Below are positions 6,187 through 14,860 of a DNA stretch of 24,930 nt, piece by piece. This stretch comes from JALZDI01 sp965653225 (GTDB taxonomy: Bacteria; Actinomycetota; Actinomycetes; Propionibacteriales; Nocardioidaceae), in NCBI GenBank assembly GCA_965653225.1, contig CBFGZI010000051.1, positions 1-24,930 on the forward strand. Direction: 5' to 3'. Position numbers and translations under genes: made by a program. The stretch's first letter is position 1. Every line of letters starts with the position of its first letter. Under the pieces are notes generated by a model, which made no database searches, was not told the origin of the DNA, and was given only the letters and a program-made list of their open reading frames with translations.

Positions 6187-9100
6187 ATGCGAGCAATCCC
6201 GCCGCCCCAAGGGCTGTACGACGGCCGGCACGAGCACGATGCCTGTGGTGTCGCGTTCGTCGCCACGATGACCGGCGTACCCAGCCACGAGATCGTGCAA
6301 CAGGCGCTCACCGCGCTGCGCAACCTCGACCACCGCGGCGCCTCCGGTTCCGAGCCCGACTCCGGTGACGGCGCCGGCATGCTGCTCCAGGTCCCCGACC
6401 AGTTCTTCCGCGAGGTCTGCGAGTTCGAGCTGCCCTCTCCGGCCACCTACGCCGTGGGCACGGCGTTCATCCCCGGCAGCGACGAGGTCGTCGACAAGAC
6501 CCGGCGCCGGATCGAGGAGCTCGCCGCCGAGGAGGACCTCGACGTCATCGGCTGGCGCGACGTGCCGGTCAACCCCGACCTGCTCGGCGCCACCTCGCGC
6601 GGCACGATGCCGACGTTCTCGCAGCTGTTCGTCGCCAGCGCCAACGGCCGCGTCATGGGCATGGCGCTGGAGCGGATGGCGTTCTGCCTGCGCAAGCGCG
6701 CCGAGCACGAGACCGACGCCTACTTCCCGTCGCTGTCGTCGCGCACGATCTGCTACAAGGGCATGCTCACCACCGAGCAGCTCGACAGCTTCTTCCCCGA
6801 CCTCGGTGACGAGCGCCTGACCTCGGCGATGGCCGTGGTGCACTCGCGGTTCTCGACCAACACGTTCCCGAGCTGGCCGCTGGCGCACCCGTTCCGGTTC
6901 ATCGCCCACAACGGCGAGATCAACACCGTCAAGGGCAACCGCAACTGGATGCGGGCCCGCGAGGCACTGCTGAAGAGCGACGTCATTCCCGGCGACCTCG
7001 AGCGGCTGTTCCCGATCTGCACCGAGGGCGCGTCCGACTCGGCCACCTTCGACGAGGTGCTCGAGCTGCTGCACATGGGTGGCCGCTCTCTGCCGCACTC
7101 GGTGCTGATGATGATCCCCGAGGCGTGGGAGAACCACGACGAGATGGACGAGCGCCGCAAGGCGTTCTACGAGTTCCACGCGCTGATGATGGAGGCCTGG
7201 GACGGCCCCGCCTGCGTGGTCTTCACCGACGGCTCGCAGATCGGCGCCGTGCTCGACCGCAACGGGCTGCGGCCCAGCCGCTACTGGGTCACCGACGACG
7301 ACCTGGTCGTCCTCGCCTCCGAGGTCGGTGTGCTCGACATCGACCCCGAGAAGGTCGTGCGCAAGGGCCGGCTGCAGCCGGGCCGCATGTTCCTGGTCGA
7401 CATCGACGAGCACCGCATCATCGAGGACGAGGAGATCAAGGAGGCCCTCGCCTCCGAGCACCCCTACGACGAGTGGCTGCACGCCGGCCTGGTCCGGCTC
7501 GAGGACCTGCCGCTGCGCGAGCACATCGTGCACACGCACTCGTCGGTCACCCGGCGCCAGCAGGTGTTCGGCTACACCGAGGAGGAGCTGCGCATACTGC
7601 TCGCGCCGATGGGCCGTACCGGCGCCGAGCCGATCGGCTCCATGGGCACCGACACGCCCATCGCCGCTCTCAGCGAGCGTCCGCGGTTGCTGTTCGACTA
7701 CTTCAGCCAGCTGTTCGCGCAGGTCACCAACCCGCCCCTCGACGCGATCCGCGAGGAGCTGGTCACCGCGCTCGGCGGCTCGATCGGCCCCGAGGGCAAC
7801 CTGCTGCAGCCCAGCCCGGCGTCGTGCCGGCAGCTGGTGCTGCCGTTCCCGGTGATCGACAACGACGACCTCGCCAAGATCGTCCACGTCAACCGCGACG
7901 GCGACCTGCCCGGATACGCCACCCACGTCGTGCGCGGGCTGTTCGACGTCAACGGCGGCGGGCGTGCGCTGGCCGAGCGGCTCGACGAGATCTGCGCCGA
8001 GGTGTCCGAGGCGATCGCCGACGGCGCCCGCATCATCATGCTGTCCGACCGGCACTCCAACGCCGACCGCGCGCCCATCCCGTCGCTGCTGCTGACCGCC
8101 GCGGTCCATCACCACCTGGTACGCGAGAAGACCCGCACCCAGGTCGGGCTGGTCGTCGAGGCCGGCGACGTCCGCGAGGTGCACCACGTCGCGCTGCTGA
8201 TCGGCTACGGCGCGGCCGCGGTCAACCCGTACCTGGCGATGGAGAGCGTCGAGGACCTCGTCCGGCGCGACGTGTTCATCAGCGGCGTCGAGGTCGAGGT
8301 CGCGGTCAAGAACCTCGTCAAGGCCCTCGGCAAGGGCGTGCTCAAGGTCATGAGCAAGATGGGCGTCTCGACGGTCTCGTCGTACACCGGCGCGCAGATC
8401 TTCGAGGCCATCGGCCTCTCACAGGAGACCGTCGACCGCTACTTCACCGGCACCACCTCCAAGCTCGGCGGCATCTCGCTCGACGTGCTCGCCCAGGAGG
8501 TGCTGATGCGGCACCGCAAGGCGTACCCGCTCGACGGCATCCCGGCCGCGCACCGCGAGCTCGAGATCGGCGGGGAGTACCAGTGGCGGCGCGAGGGCGA
8601 GCCGCACCTGTTCGACCCCGAGACCGTGTTCCGGCTGCAGCACTCCACCCGCACCGCCCGCTACGACATCTTCAAGCAGTACACGCAGGCGGTCGACGAG
8701 CAGTCGCAGCGGCTGATGACGCTGCGCGGGATGTTCAAGTTCAAGGAGGGCGTCCGCGAGCCGGTCCCGCTCGACGAGGTCGAGCCGGTGTCGGAGATCG
8801 TGCGGCGGTTCTCCACCGGCGCCATGTCGTACGGCTCCATCAGCCAGGAGGCGCACCAGACGCTGGCGATGGCCATGAACCGCCTCGGCGGCAAGTCCAA
8901 CACCGGCGAGGGCGGCGAGGACGCGGACCGGCTGCGCGACCCCGAGCGCCGCAGTGCGATCAAGCAGGTGGCGTCCGGGCGCTTCGGCGTGACCGCCGAC
9001 TACCTCACCAACTCCGACGACATCCAGATCAAGATGGCGCAGGGCGCCAAGCCCGGCGAGGGCGGCCAGCTGCCAGGCCACAAGGTCTATCCCTGGGTGG

Positions 9101-10713
9101 CCGAGACCCGGCACTCCACGCCCGGCGTGGGCCTGATCTCACCGCCGCCACACCACGACATCTACTCCATCGAGGACCTCAAGCAGCTCATCCACGACCT
9201 CAAGAACGCCAACCCGTCGGCCCGCATCCACGTGAAGCTGGTCTCCGAGGTCGGCGTCGGCACCGTCGCGGCAGGTGTGTCCAAGGCGCACGCCGACGTC
9301 GTGCTGATCTCCGGCCACGACGGCGGCACCGGCGCGGCCCCGCTGACCTCGCTCAAGCACGCCGGCGGCCCGTGGGAGCTCGGCCTGGCCGAGACCCAGC
9401 AGACGCTGCTGCTCAACGGCCTGCGCGACCGGATCGTGGTGCAGACCGACGGCCAGCTCAAGACCGGCCGCGACGTGGTGATCGCCGCGCTGCTCGGTGC
9501 CGAGGAGTACGGCTTCTCCACCGCGCCGCTGGTGGTGTCCGGCTGCATCATGATGCGGGTCTGCCACCTCGACACCTGCCCGGTGGGCGTGGCCACGCAG
9601 AACCCCGTGCTGCGCAAGCGCTACAACGGCAAGGCCGACTTCGTGGTGAAGTTCTTCGAGTTCATCGCCGAGGAAGTGCGCGAGTACCTCGCCGAGCTCG
9701 GGTTCCGCAGCCTCGACGAGGCCATCGGGCACGCCGACGCGCTCGACGTCGAGCCGGCCACCAAGCACTGGAAGGCCAAGGGCCTCGACCTGACGTCGAT
9801 CCTCTACACGCCAGCGATCGCCGAGGGTGCCTCGCGTCACCAGGTCGTCCCGCAGAACCACGGCCTCGACAAGGCGCTCGACAACGAGCTCGTGCGGCTG
9901 TGCGAGGACGCGCTGGAGAACGGCGACCCGGTGCGCGCCCAGCTGAAGATCCGCAACGTCAACCGCACCGTGGGCACGATCCTCGGGCACGAGCTGACCA
10001 AGCGGTACGGCCCGGACGGCCTGCCCGACGAGACGATCGACCTGACGTTCCTGGGCAGCGCGGGCCAGTCGTTCGGTGCGTTCGTGCCCCGCGGCGTGAC
10101 GCTGCGGCTGGAGGGCGACGCCAACGACTACCTCGGCAAGGGCCTGTCCGGTGGGCGCATCGTGCTGCGGCCGGACCGCTCCGCGCCGTTCGCCGCCGAG
10201 ACGCAGATCATCGCGGGCAACGTCATCGCCTACGGCGCGACCAGCGGAGAGCTGTTCATCCGCGGCCAGGTCGGTGAGCGGTTCTGCGTGCGCAACTCCG
10301 GTGTCACCGCGGTCGTCGAGGGCGTCGGCGACCACGGCTGTGAGTACATGACCGGTGGCGAGGTCGTCGTGCTCGGGACGAACGGGCGCAACTTCGCCGC
10401 GGGCATGTCCGGCGGCGTGGCTTTTGTGCTCGACCTCGACGAGCACCGCGTCAACCACGAGCTGGTCGACCTGTCCCCGGTCGAGGGCGACGCGGCCGAA
10501 CGGCTGCACGAGATCGTCCGCCGGCACCAGGAGGAGACGGGGTCGACGGTGGCGGAGGCGCTGCTGAACGACTGGGACAACGCCCTGCCACGGTTCACCG
10601 AGGTCATGCCGCGCGACTTCCGCCGCGTGCTCGACGCGAAGTCCGCGGCCGAGCGTGAGGGCCTGTCCGAGGACGAGACGACCGCACGGATGATGGGAGC
10701 GCTCGATGGCTGA
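6187..10713 (+). CDS. gltB: Glutamate synthase (NADPH) large subunit
   Basis: This 1508-residue subunit makes glutamate from glutamine and 2-oxoglutarate. The N-terminal class II glutaminase domain begins with HDACGVAF. Cys20 is the nucleophile and would become residue 1 after removal of a 19-residue propeptide. A central domain follows. The FMN barrel shows MSYGSISQEAHQTLA, GEGGQLPGHKV and SGHDGGTGAAP, and the [3Fe-4S] cysteines lie at 1120, 1126 and 1131 (CIMMRVCHLDTC). The C-terminal part is the glycine-rich beta-helix (GGEVVVLG, GRNFAAGMSGG). Ammonia is channelled from the first domain to the FMN site. I chose the ATG at 6187 because AGGTGG (6176-6181) lies five bases before it. A GTG at 6178 would add three residues and overlap that site. 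The gene overlaps gltD by eight bases. Length is standard for the family. Confidence 0.97.
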   Translation: MRAIPPPQGLYDGRHEHDACGVAFVATMTGVPSHEIVQQALTALRNLDHRGASGSEPDSGDGAGMLLQVPDQFFREVCEFELPSPATYAVGTAFIPGSDEVVDKTRRRIEELAAEEDLDVIGWRDVPVNPDLLGATSRGTMPTFSQLFVASANGRVMGMALERMAFCLRKRAEHETDAYFPSLSSRTICYKGMLTTEQLDSFFPDLGDERLTSAMAVVHSRFSTNTFPSWPLAHPFRFIAHNGEINTVKGNRNWMRAREALLKSDVIPGDLERLFPICTEGASDSATFDEVLELLHMGGRSLPHSVLMMIPEAWENHDEMDERRKAFYEFHALMMEAWDGPACVVFTDGSQIGAVLDRNGLRPSRYWVTDDDLVVLASEVGVLDIDPEKVVRKGRLQPGRMFLVDIDEHRIIEDEEIKEALASEHPYDEWLHAGLVRLEDLPLREHIVHTHSSVTRRQQVFGYTEEELRILLAPMGRTGAEPIGSMGTDTPIAALSERPRLLFDYFSQLFAQVTNPPLDAIREELVTALGGSIGPEGNLLQPSPASCRQLVLPFPVIDNDDLAKIVHVNRDGDLPGYATHVVRGLFDVNGGGRALAERLDEICAEVSEAIADGARIIMLSDRHSNADRAPIPSLLLTAAVHHHLVREKTRTQVGLVVEAGDVREVHHVALLIGYGAAAVNPYLAMESVEDLVRRDVFISGVEVEVAVKNLVKALGKGVLKVMSKMGVSTVSSYTGAQIFEAIGLSQETVDRYFTGTTSKLGGISLDVLAQEVLMRHRKAYPLDGIPAAHRELEIGGEYQWRREGEPHLFDPETVFRLQHSTRTARYDIFKQYTQAVDEQSQRLMTLRGMFKFKEGVREPVPLDEVEPVSEIVRRFSTGAMSYGSISQEAHQTLAMAMNRLGGKSNTGEGGEDADRLRDPERRSAIKQVASGRFGVTADYLTNSDDIQIKMAQGAKPGEGGQLPGHKVYPWVAETRHSTPGVGLISPPPHHDIYSIEDLKQLIHDLKNANPSARIHVKLVSEVGVGTVAAGVSKAHADVVLISGHDGGTGAAPLTSLKHAGGPWELGLAETQQTLLLNGLRDRIVVQTDGQLKTGRDVVIAALLGAEEYGFSTAPLVVSGCIMMRVCHLDTCPVGVATQNPVLRKRYNGKADFVVKFFEFIAEEVREYLAELGFRSLDEAIGHADALDVEPATKHWKAKGLDLTSILYTPAIAEGASRHQVVPQNHGLDKALDNELVRLCEDALENGDPVRAQLKIRNVNRTVGTILGHELTKRYGPDGLPDETIDLTFLGSAGQSFGAFVPRGVTLRLEGDANDYLGKGLSGGRIVLRPDRSAPFAAETQIIAGNVIAYGATSGELFIRGQVGERFCVRNSGVTAVVEGVGDHGCEYMTGGEVVVLGTNGRNFAAGMSGGVAFVLDLDEHRVNHELVDLSPVEGDAAERLHEIVRRHQEETGSTVAEALLNDWDNALPRFTEVMPRDFRRVLDAKSAAEREGLSEDETTARMMGALDG

Positions 10714-12172
10714 CCCCAAGGGCTTCCTGACCACGGGCCGCGAGGTCGCCGAGAAGCGCCCGGTCCACGAACGGGTCAACGACTGGCACGAGGTCTACCC
10801 CGACGACGCCGGCCGGGTGCTGCTGCCGATCATCACCAAGCAGGCAGGGCGCTGCATGGACTGCGGCATCCCGTTCTGCCACCAGGGCTGCCCGCTGGGC
10901 AACCTCATCCCGGAGTGGAACGACCTGGTCTGGCGTGACGACTGGGAGGCCGCGATCGAGCGGCTGCACGCCACCAACAACTTCCCCGAGTTCACCGGGC
11001 GGCTGTGCCCGGCTCCGTGCGAGCCGGCCTGCGTGCTCGGCATCAACCAGGACCCGGTGACGATCAAGAACGTCGAGGTCTCGATCATCGACCGGGCCTG
11101 GGACGAGCGCAACGTGCGTCCTCAGCCGCCGGAGTACCTCAGCGGCAAGACCGTCGCCGTCGTCGGCTCGGGGCCCGCCGGCCTCGCGGTCGCGCAGCAG
11201 CTGACCCGGGCCGGGCACACCGTGGCCGTCTACGAGCGGGCCGACCGGATCGGCGGGCTGCTGCGCTACGGCATCCCCGAGTTCAAGATGGAGAAGCGGC
11301 ACGTCGACCGCCGCATCGACCAGATGCGCCGCGAGGGCACGGTGTTCCGGGCGGGTGTCGACGTCGGCACCACCATCACCGGCGAGCAGCTGCGCGAGCG
11401 CTACGACGCGGTCGTGCTGGCGGTGGGCGCCACCGCATGGCGTGACCTGCCCGTGCCCGGGCGCGAGCTGGGCGGCATCCACCAGGCGATGGAGTACCTA
11501 CCGCAGTCCAACCGCGCCTCCCTCGGTGAGGAGGTCGAGAACCAGATCGTCGCCACCGACAAGCACGTCATCATCATCGGCGGCGGCGACACCGGCGCCG
11601 ACTGCCTCGGCACCGCCCACCGGCAGGGGGCCAGGTCGGTGACGCAGCTGGAGATCATGCCCGAGCCGGGCAACGAGCGTCCGGCTCACCAGCCGTGGCC
11701 GACCTACCCGATGATCATGCGCGTGTCGTCGGCCCACGAGGAAGGCGGCGAGCGCGTCTACTCGGTGTCGACCCAGGAGTTCCTCGGCGACGACGACGGC
11801 AACGTTCGCGCGCTGCGGCTGGTCGAGGTGCAGAACACCAACGGCAAGTTCGAGCCGGTCCCCGGCACCGAGCGGGAGATACCGGCCGAGCTGGTCCTGT
11901 TCGCGATGGGGTTCACCGGGCCCGAGCAGGGCGACCTCATCGACCAGCTCGGGGTCGAGCTCGACCAGCGGGGCAACATCGTGCGCGACGGCAGCTACAT
12001 GTCCACCGAGAAGGGCGTGTTCGTCGCGGGCGACTGCGGACGCGGCCAGTCGCTGATCGTGTGGGCCATCGCGGAGGGCCGTGCATGCGCGGCCGGCGTC
12101 GACACGTTCCTCACCGGCACCACCACACTTCCGGCGCCGGTGGAGCCGACGGACCGGCCGATGGCGGTCTGA
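10706..12172 (+). CDS. gltD: Glutamate synthase (NADPH) small subunit
   Basis: This 488-residue FAD protein takes electrons from NADPH and passes them through iron-sulfur clusters to the FMN of GltB. The N-terminal cysteines are CMDCGIPFCHQGC (50, 53, 58, 62) and CPAPCEPAC (101, 105, 109), which ligate two [4Fe-4S] clusters in the family. VVGSGPAGLA at residues 152-161 is the FAD fold and IIGGGDTGADC at 290-300 is the NADPH fold. GVFVAGDCGRGQSL near the C-terminus is the second FAD motif. The ATG lies within the last codons of gltB, with GGGAG (10695-10699) six bases upstream, so the two subunits are probably translationally coupled. Length and motif order are standard. Confidence 0.96.
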   Translation: MADPKGFLTTGREVAEKRPVHERVNDWHEVYPDDAGRVLLPIITKQAGRCMDCGIPFCHQGCPLGNLIPEWNDLVWRDDWEAAIERLHATNNFPEFTGRLCPAPCEPACVLGINQDPVTIKNVEVSIIDRAWDERNVRPQPPEYLSGKTVAVVGSGPAGLAVAQQLTRAGHTVAVYERADRIGGLLRYGIPEFKMEKRHVDRRIDQMRREGTVFRAGVDVGTTITGEQLRERYDAVVLAVGATAWRDLPVPGRELGGIHQAMEYLPQSNRASLGEEVENQIVATDKHVIIIGGGDTGADCLGTAHRQGARSVTQLEIMPEPGNERPAHQPWPTYPMIMRVSSAHEEGGERVYSVSTQEFLGDDDGNVRALRLVEVQNTNGKFEPVPGTEREIPAELVLFAMGFTGPEQGDLIDQLGVELDQRGNIVRDGSYMSTEKGVFVAGDCGRGQSLIVWAIAEGRACAAGVDTFLTGTTTLPAPVEPTDRPMAV

Positions 12173-12196
12173 ATCGCCGTTCGCCCGAGGAGTCAC

Positions 12197-12208
12197 TAGG
12201 CTCGACCT
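12197..12208 (+). promoter_or_regulatory. Leaderless -10 element of pyk
   Basis: TAGGCT (12197-12202) lies six bases before the pyk GTG, so the start codon would be the first bases of the mRNA. The only purine-rich run, GAGGAG (12187-12192), is 16 bases before the start codon, too far for efficient use. No clear -35 is seen. The 36-base gap after gltD holds nothing else. Confidence 0.55.
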
Positions 12209-13657
12209 GTGCGTAGAGCCAAGATCGTCTGCACCCTCGGCCCGGCCACCGACTCTCCCGAACGCATCCGTCAGCTGGTGCGCGCGGGCATGGACGTCGC
12301 GCGGCTCAACATGAGCCACGGCACCCATGCCGACCAGGAGGAGCGATACCACCGCGTACGCGAGGCCGCGGACGAGGCCGGGCGCGGCGTTGGCGTGCTC
12401 GTCGACCTGCAGGGACCGAAGATCCGGCTGGGCGAGTTCGCCGACGGCGCCGTCGAGCTCAGGCCGGGCGACCGGTTCACCATCACCACCCGCGACGTCG
12501 ACGGTGACGGCAGCATCTGCTCCACGACCTACTCCGGCATCCCCGGTGACGTCGCGGAGGGCGACCAGATCCTCATCGACGACGGCAACGTGCGGCTGCG
12601 CGTGAAGAAGGCCGGCGACACCGACGTCGAGACCGTCGTCGAGATCGGCGGCAAGGTCAGCGACCACAAGGGGATCAATCTCCCCGGTGTCGCGGTGAGC
12701 GTGCCGGCCATGTCCGACAAGGACAGCGAGGACCTCCGGTTCGCGCTGCACCTGCGGGCGGACTGGCTCGCGATGTCGTTCGTACGCTCGGCCGCCGACG
12801 TCGAGGACGTACGACGGGTGATGAAGGAGGAGGGTGTGTTCCTCCCGGTCATCGCCAAGATCGAGAAGCCGCAGGCGCTGGAGAACCTCGAGGAGATCAT
12901 CGACGCCTTCGACGGCTTCATGGTGGCCCGCGGCGACCTCGGCGTCGAGATGCCGCTGGAGAACGTGCCGCTCGCGCAGAAGCGCATCATCGAGCTGGCC
13001 CGCCGCAACGCCAAGCCGGTGATCGTGGCCACCCAGATGCTGGAGTCGATGGTGTCGGCGCCGCGGCCCACCCGCGCCGAGGCCTCCGACGTCGCCAACG
13101 CGGTGCTCGACGGTGCCGACGCAGTGATGCTGTCGGGGGAGACCAGCGTCGGCGCCTACCCGATCGACGCGGTGTCGACGATGGCGCGTATCGCGACGAC
13201 GGTCGAGGAGCACGGGCTCGACCAGGTGGCCGTGGTCGACTGGCAGCCCAAGACGCGCAGCGGGATCATCTGCAAGGCCGCGGTCGAGGTGGCGGAGCGC
13301 TGCGACGCGAAGTACCTGGTCGCGTTCACCCAGAGCGGCGACTCGGCCCGGCGGCTCGTACGCATTCGTTCCGACGTGCCCGTGCTGGCGTTCACCCCCG
13401 AGCCTGCGGTGCGCTCACAGCTGGCGCTGAGCTGGGGTGTCGAGACCTTCCTGGGAGAGATGGTCGAGCACACCGACGAGATGGTGATGCAGGTCGACCG
13501 CGGGCTGCTCGACATCGAGCGAGCCACCCAGGGCGAGCTCGTGGTGATCGTCGCCGGCAGCCCGCCCGGGATCCCCGGGTCCACCAACGCGCTGCGGATC
13601 CACCGGATGGGCGACGCCATCAACGAGGTGGCGCCGGCCTACCGCCGGCAGCGCTAG
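12209..13657 (+). CDS. pyk: Pyruvate kinase
   Basis: Pyruvate kinase transfers phosphate from phosphoenolpyruvate to ADP, the last step of glycolysis, in the cytosol. This 482-residue protein starts with RRAKIVCTLGPAT. Arg32, Asn34, Ser36 and His38 (ARLNMSHG) line the active site. VIAKIEKP at residues 214-221 is the family signature with catalytic Lys217 and metal ligand Glu219. MVARGDLGVE (238-247) supplies Asp243, the second metal ligand. ATQMLESM, PRPTRAEASDVANAVLDG and MLSGETSVGAYP complete the barrel. The C-terminal regulatory domain is present and of usual size. The start is GTG. Other pyruvate kinase copies may exist elsewhere in the genome, so the paralogue cannot be numbered from here. 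Confidence 0.96.
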   Translation: MRRAKIVCTLGPATDSPERIRQLVRAGMDVARLNMSHGTHADQEERYHRVREAADEAGRGVGVLVDLQGPKIRLGEFADGAVELRPGDRFTITTRDVDGDGSICSTTYSGIPGDVAEGDQILIDDGNVRLRVKKAGDTDVETVVEIGGKVSDHKGINLPGVAVSVPAMSDKDSEDLRFALHLRADWLAMSFVRSAADVEDVRRVMKEEGVFLPVIAKIEKPQALENLEEIIDAFDGFMVARGDLGVEMPLENVPLAQKRIIELARRNAKPVIVATQMLESMVSAPRPTRAEASDVANAVLDGADAVMLSGETSVGAYPIDAVSTMARIATTVEEHGLDQVAVVDWQPKTRSGIICKAAVEVAERCDAKYLVAFTQSGDSARRLVRIRSDVPVLAFTPEPAVRSQLALSWGVETFLGEMVEHTDEMVMQVDRGLLDIERATQGELVVIVAGSPPGIPGSTNALRIHRMGDAINEVAPAYRRQR

Positions 13658-13682
13658 GCCGGCCCCGGCCGACGACCGGCGC

Positions 13683-13909
13683 CTAGGACTTCGGTCCGAC
13701 GTGGGCGTCGAGCCGGGCCACCGCCTCACGCCGCGCCACCGACACGCAGTTGGGTCGCGACATCCGCTGCTCCGTAGCCGCCGCTGCGGGTGGTCGCGCC
13801 AGTCGCGTATCGCGGCGCGCGAGACACCGAGCTGCCTGCTGACCGCGTTGAGGCTCATGCCCCTCGTGAGCAGGGCCATAGCCTCGGCTCGCACCGACTC
13901 GTCGTACAC
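13683..13909 (-). pseudogene. Remnant of a helix-turn-helix (LAGLIDADG-type) gene with internal deletion
   Basis: On the minus strand, GTG at 13909 opens a reading frame beginning VYDESVRAEAMALL, then SLNAVSRQLGVSRAAIRDWR. This is a clear helix-turn-helix with the resolvase or Tc3-like N-terminal pattern, covering about 40 codons to 13787. The frame then loses family character. In another frame, RPNCVSVARREAVARLDAHVGPKS ends at a TAG at 13683-13685. I recognise the two pieces as the two ends of one actinobacterial family, often annotated as helix-turn-helix domain protein, whose middle resembles LAGLIDADG endonucleases. That middle, several hundred bases, is missing, and the two halves are out of frame. 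The remnant starts 42 bases after the 3' end of the tRNA gene and has the same direction. The family assignment rests on memory of the motif strings; the frame break is seen directly. Confidence 0.7.
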
Positions 13910-13951
13910 GCCAGAAGCATGGAAGGTGGCGCCGACAGGTCTGTGATGTCG

Positions 13952-14028
13952 TGGTGCCCTGGGTGGGACTCGAACCCACACTGTGCGGAGTTTGAGGCCG
14001 CCTTCTCTGCCGATTGGAATACCAGGGC
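13952..14028 (-). tRNA. tRNA-Leu (CAA), unusual short variable loop
   Basis: On the minus strand, 77 bases fold as a tRNA with encoded CCA. The acceptor arms are GCCCTGG (14022-14028) and CCAGGGC (13956-13962), discriminator A at 13955. The T arm is GTGGG-TTCGAGT-CCCAC (13963-13979). The anticodon loop CTCAAAC gives anticodon CAA (Leu, codon UUG), with stem GCGGC/TCCGC and a C-U mismatch at its last pair. The D arm, TTC..GAA around CCAATCGGCAGA, has A14, A15, the GG pair and an unpaired 13-22 position, like leucine tRNAs. The variable region is only five bases (ACAGT), whereas bacterial leucine tRNAs normally have a long variable arm. Tertiary pairs 8-14, 15-48 and 19-56 can form. TAGCAT on the minus strand (14050-14055) is a suitable -10. 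Confidence 0.85.
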
Positions 14029-14049
14029 AAAGCACCTGTACTCGGCGTC

Positions 14050-14055
14050 ATGCTA
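14050..14055 (-). promoter_or_regulatory. Likely -10 of the tRNA gene
   Basis: Read on the minus strand this is TAGCAT, matching TANNNT, 21 bases before the tRNA 5' end. The tRNA and the pdtaR-like gene are divergent and share this 80-base region. A -35 is not obvious. Confidence 0.4.
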
Positions 14056-14095
14056 CCGAGCAGCAACGGCTGGTGCCGCTGCAGCCACCGGTAGA

Positions 14096-14108
14096 TAGCC
14101 TGTCGGGC
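14096..14108 (+). promoter_or_regulatory. Leaderless -10 element of the pdtaR-like gene
   Basis: TAGCCT (14096-14101) precedes the GTG start by seven bases, and there is no Shine-Dalgarno. This supports the GTG at 14109 over the longer in-frame extension, which would run through the tRNA gene. Confidence 0.55.
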
Positions 14109-14759
14109 GTGAACGCGCCAGACGACAGCACGACCCCCGCGCCGCGCCGCCGCGTGGTGATCGCCGAGGACGAGGCCCTGATCCGGCTCGACCTGTCGGA
14201 GATGCTGGCCGAGGAAGGGTACGAGGTGGTCGGCCAGGCGGGCGACGGCGAGACCGCGGTGGCGCTGGCGGAGGAGCACCGTCCCGACCTCGTGGTGCTG
14301 GACGTGAAGATGCCCAGGCTCGACGGCATCTCGGCGGCCGAGCGGATCGCCAAGCAGCGGATCGCGCCCGTCGTCATCCTGACGGCATTCAGCCAGCGAG
14401 AGCTCGTCGAGCGGGCCCGCGACGCGGGCGCCATGGCCTACCTGGTGAAGCCGTTCGGCAAGAACGACCTCGTACCCGCGGTGGAGATGGCCGTCAGCAG
14501 GTTCGCCGAGCTGCACGAGCTCGAGCAGGAGGTCTCCACGCTCACCGAGCGGCTCGAGGTACGCAAGCTGGTTGACCGTGCCAAGGGAGTTCTGCAGGGC
14601 TCGCTCGGAGTCAGCGAGCCGGAGGCGTTCCGCTGGATCCAGAAGACCGCGATGGACCTACGACTGTCCATGCGCGACGTGGCACAAGGCGTCATCGACC
14701 ACGGTCCTGAGCTGGGCGCGACGGAGCGCGAGTCCAACAACGACAGCACCAATAGTTAG
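14109..14759 (+). CDS. pdtaR: ANTAR-domain response regulator, PdtaR type
   Basis: This 216-residue protein has an N-terminal receiver domain and a C-terminal ANTAR RNA-binding domain. It resembles mycobacterial PdtaR (Rv1626), the partner of the histidine kinase PdtaS. ANTAR proteins bind paired hexaloop hairpins in RNA and act as antiterminators when phosphorylated. Receiver residues are the acidic pair Glu20-Asp21 in VVIAEDEAL, phosphoacceptor Asp65 in LVVLDVKMP, Thr92 in ILTAFS and Lys114 in YLVKPF. A coiled-coil linker (130-150) leads to the ANTAR domain (about 143-197: VRKLVDRAKGVLQ, EAFRWIQKTAMD, LSMRDVAQGVI). No kinase is adjacent, which matches the orphan arrangement in other actinobacteria. 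The start is a GTG with a leaderless-type promoter. The symbol is assigned by similarity. Confidence 0.92.
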   Translation: MNAPDDSTTPAPRRRVVIAEDEALIRLDLSEMLAEEGYEVVGQAGDGETAVALAEEHRPDLVVLDVKMPRLDGISAAERIAKQRIAPVVILTAFSQRELVERARDAGAMAYLVKPFGKNDLVPAVEMAVSRFAELHELEQEVSTLTERLEVRKLVDRAKGVLQGSLGVSEPEAFRWIQKTAMDLRLSMRDVAQGVIDHGPELGATERESNNDSTNS

Positions 14760-14860
14760 TTAGATCACAAGTTCGCAACGACGGTGCCGCAGTTCCGTCT
14801 AGGCGGTTTCCCTCCCTGCCGCAGGCAGTAGGTTCCATGCCACCACACGAATCAGCCGCG

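Noticed and set aside
13656..13686. GC-rich inverted sequence after pyk as a terminator
   Set aside because: Only four- or five-base stems can be formed consistently, and there is no T tract; it is not distinguishable from chance in sequence this GC-rich.
13415..14035. 206-codon minus-strand frame as an intact gene
   Set aside because: It runs through the tRNA gene and into the 3' end of pyk. Only the short helix-turn-helix part has family character, so it is described as a remnant.
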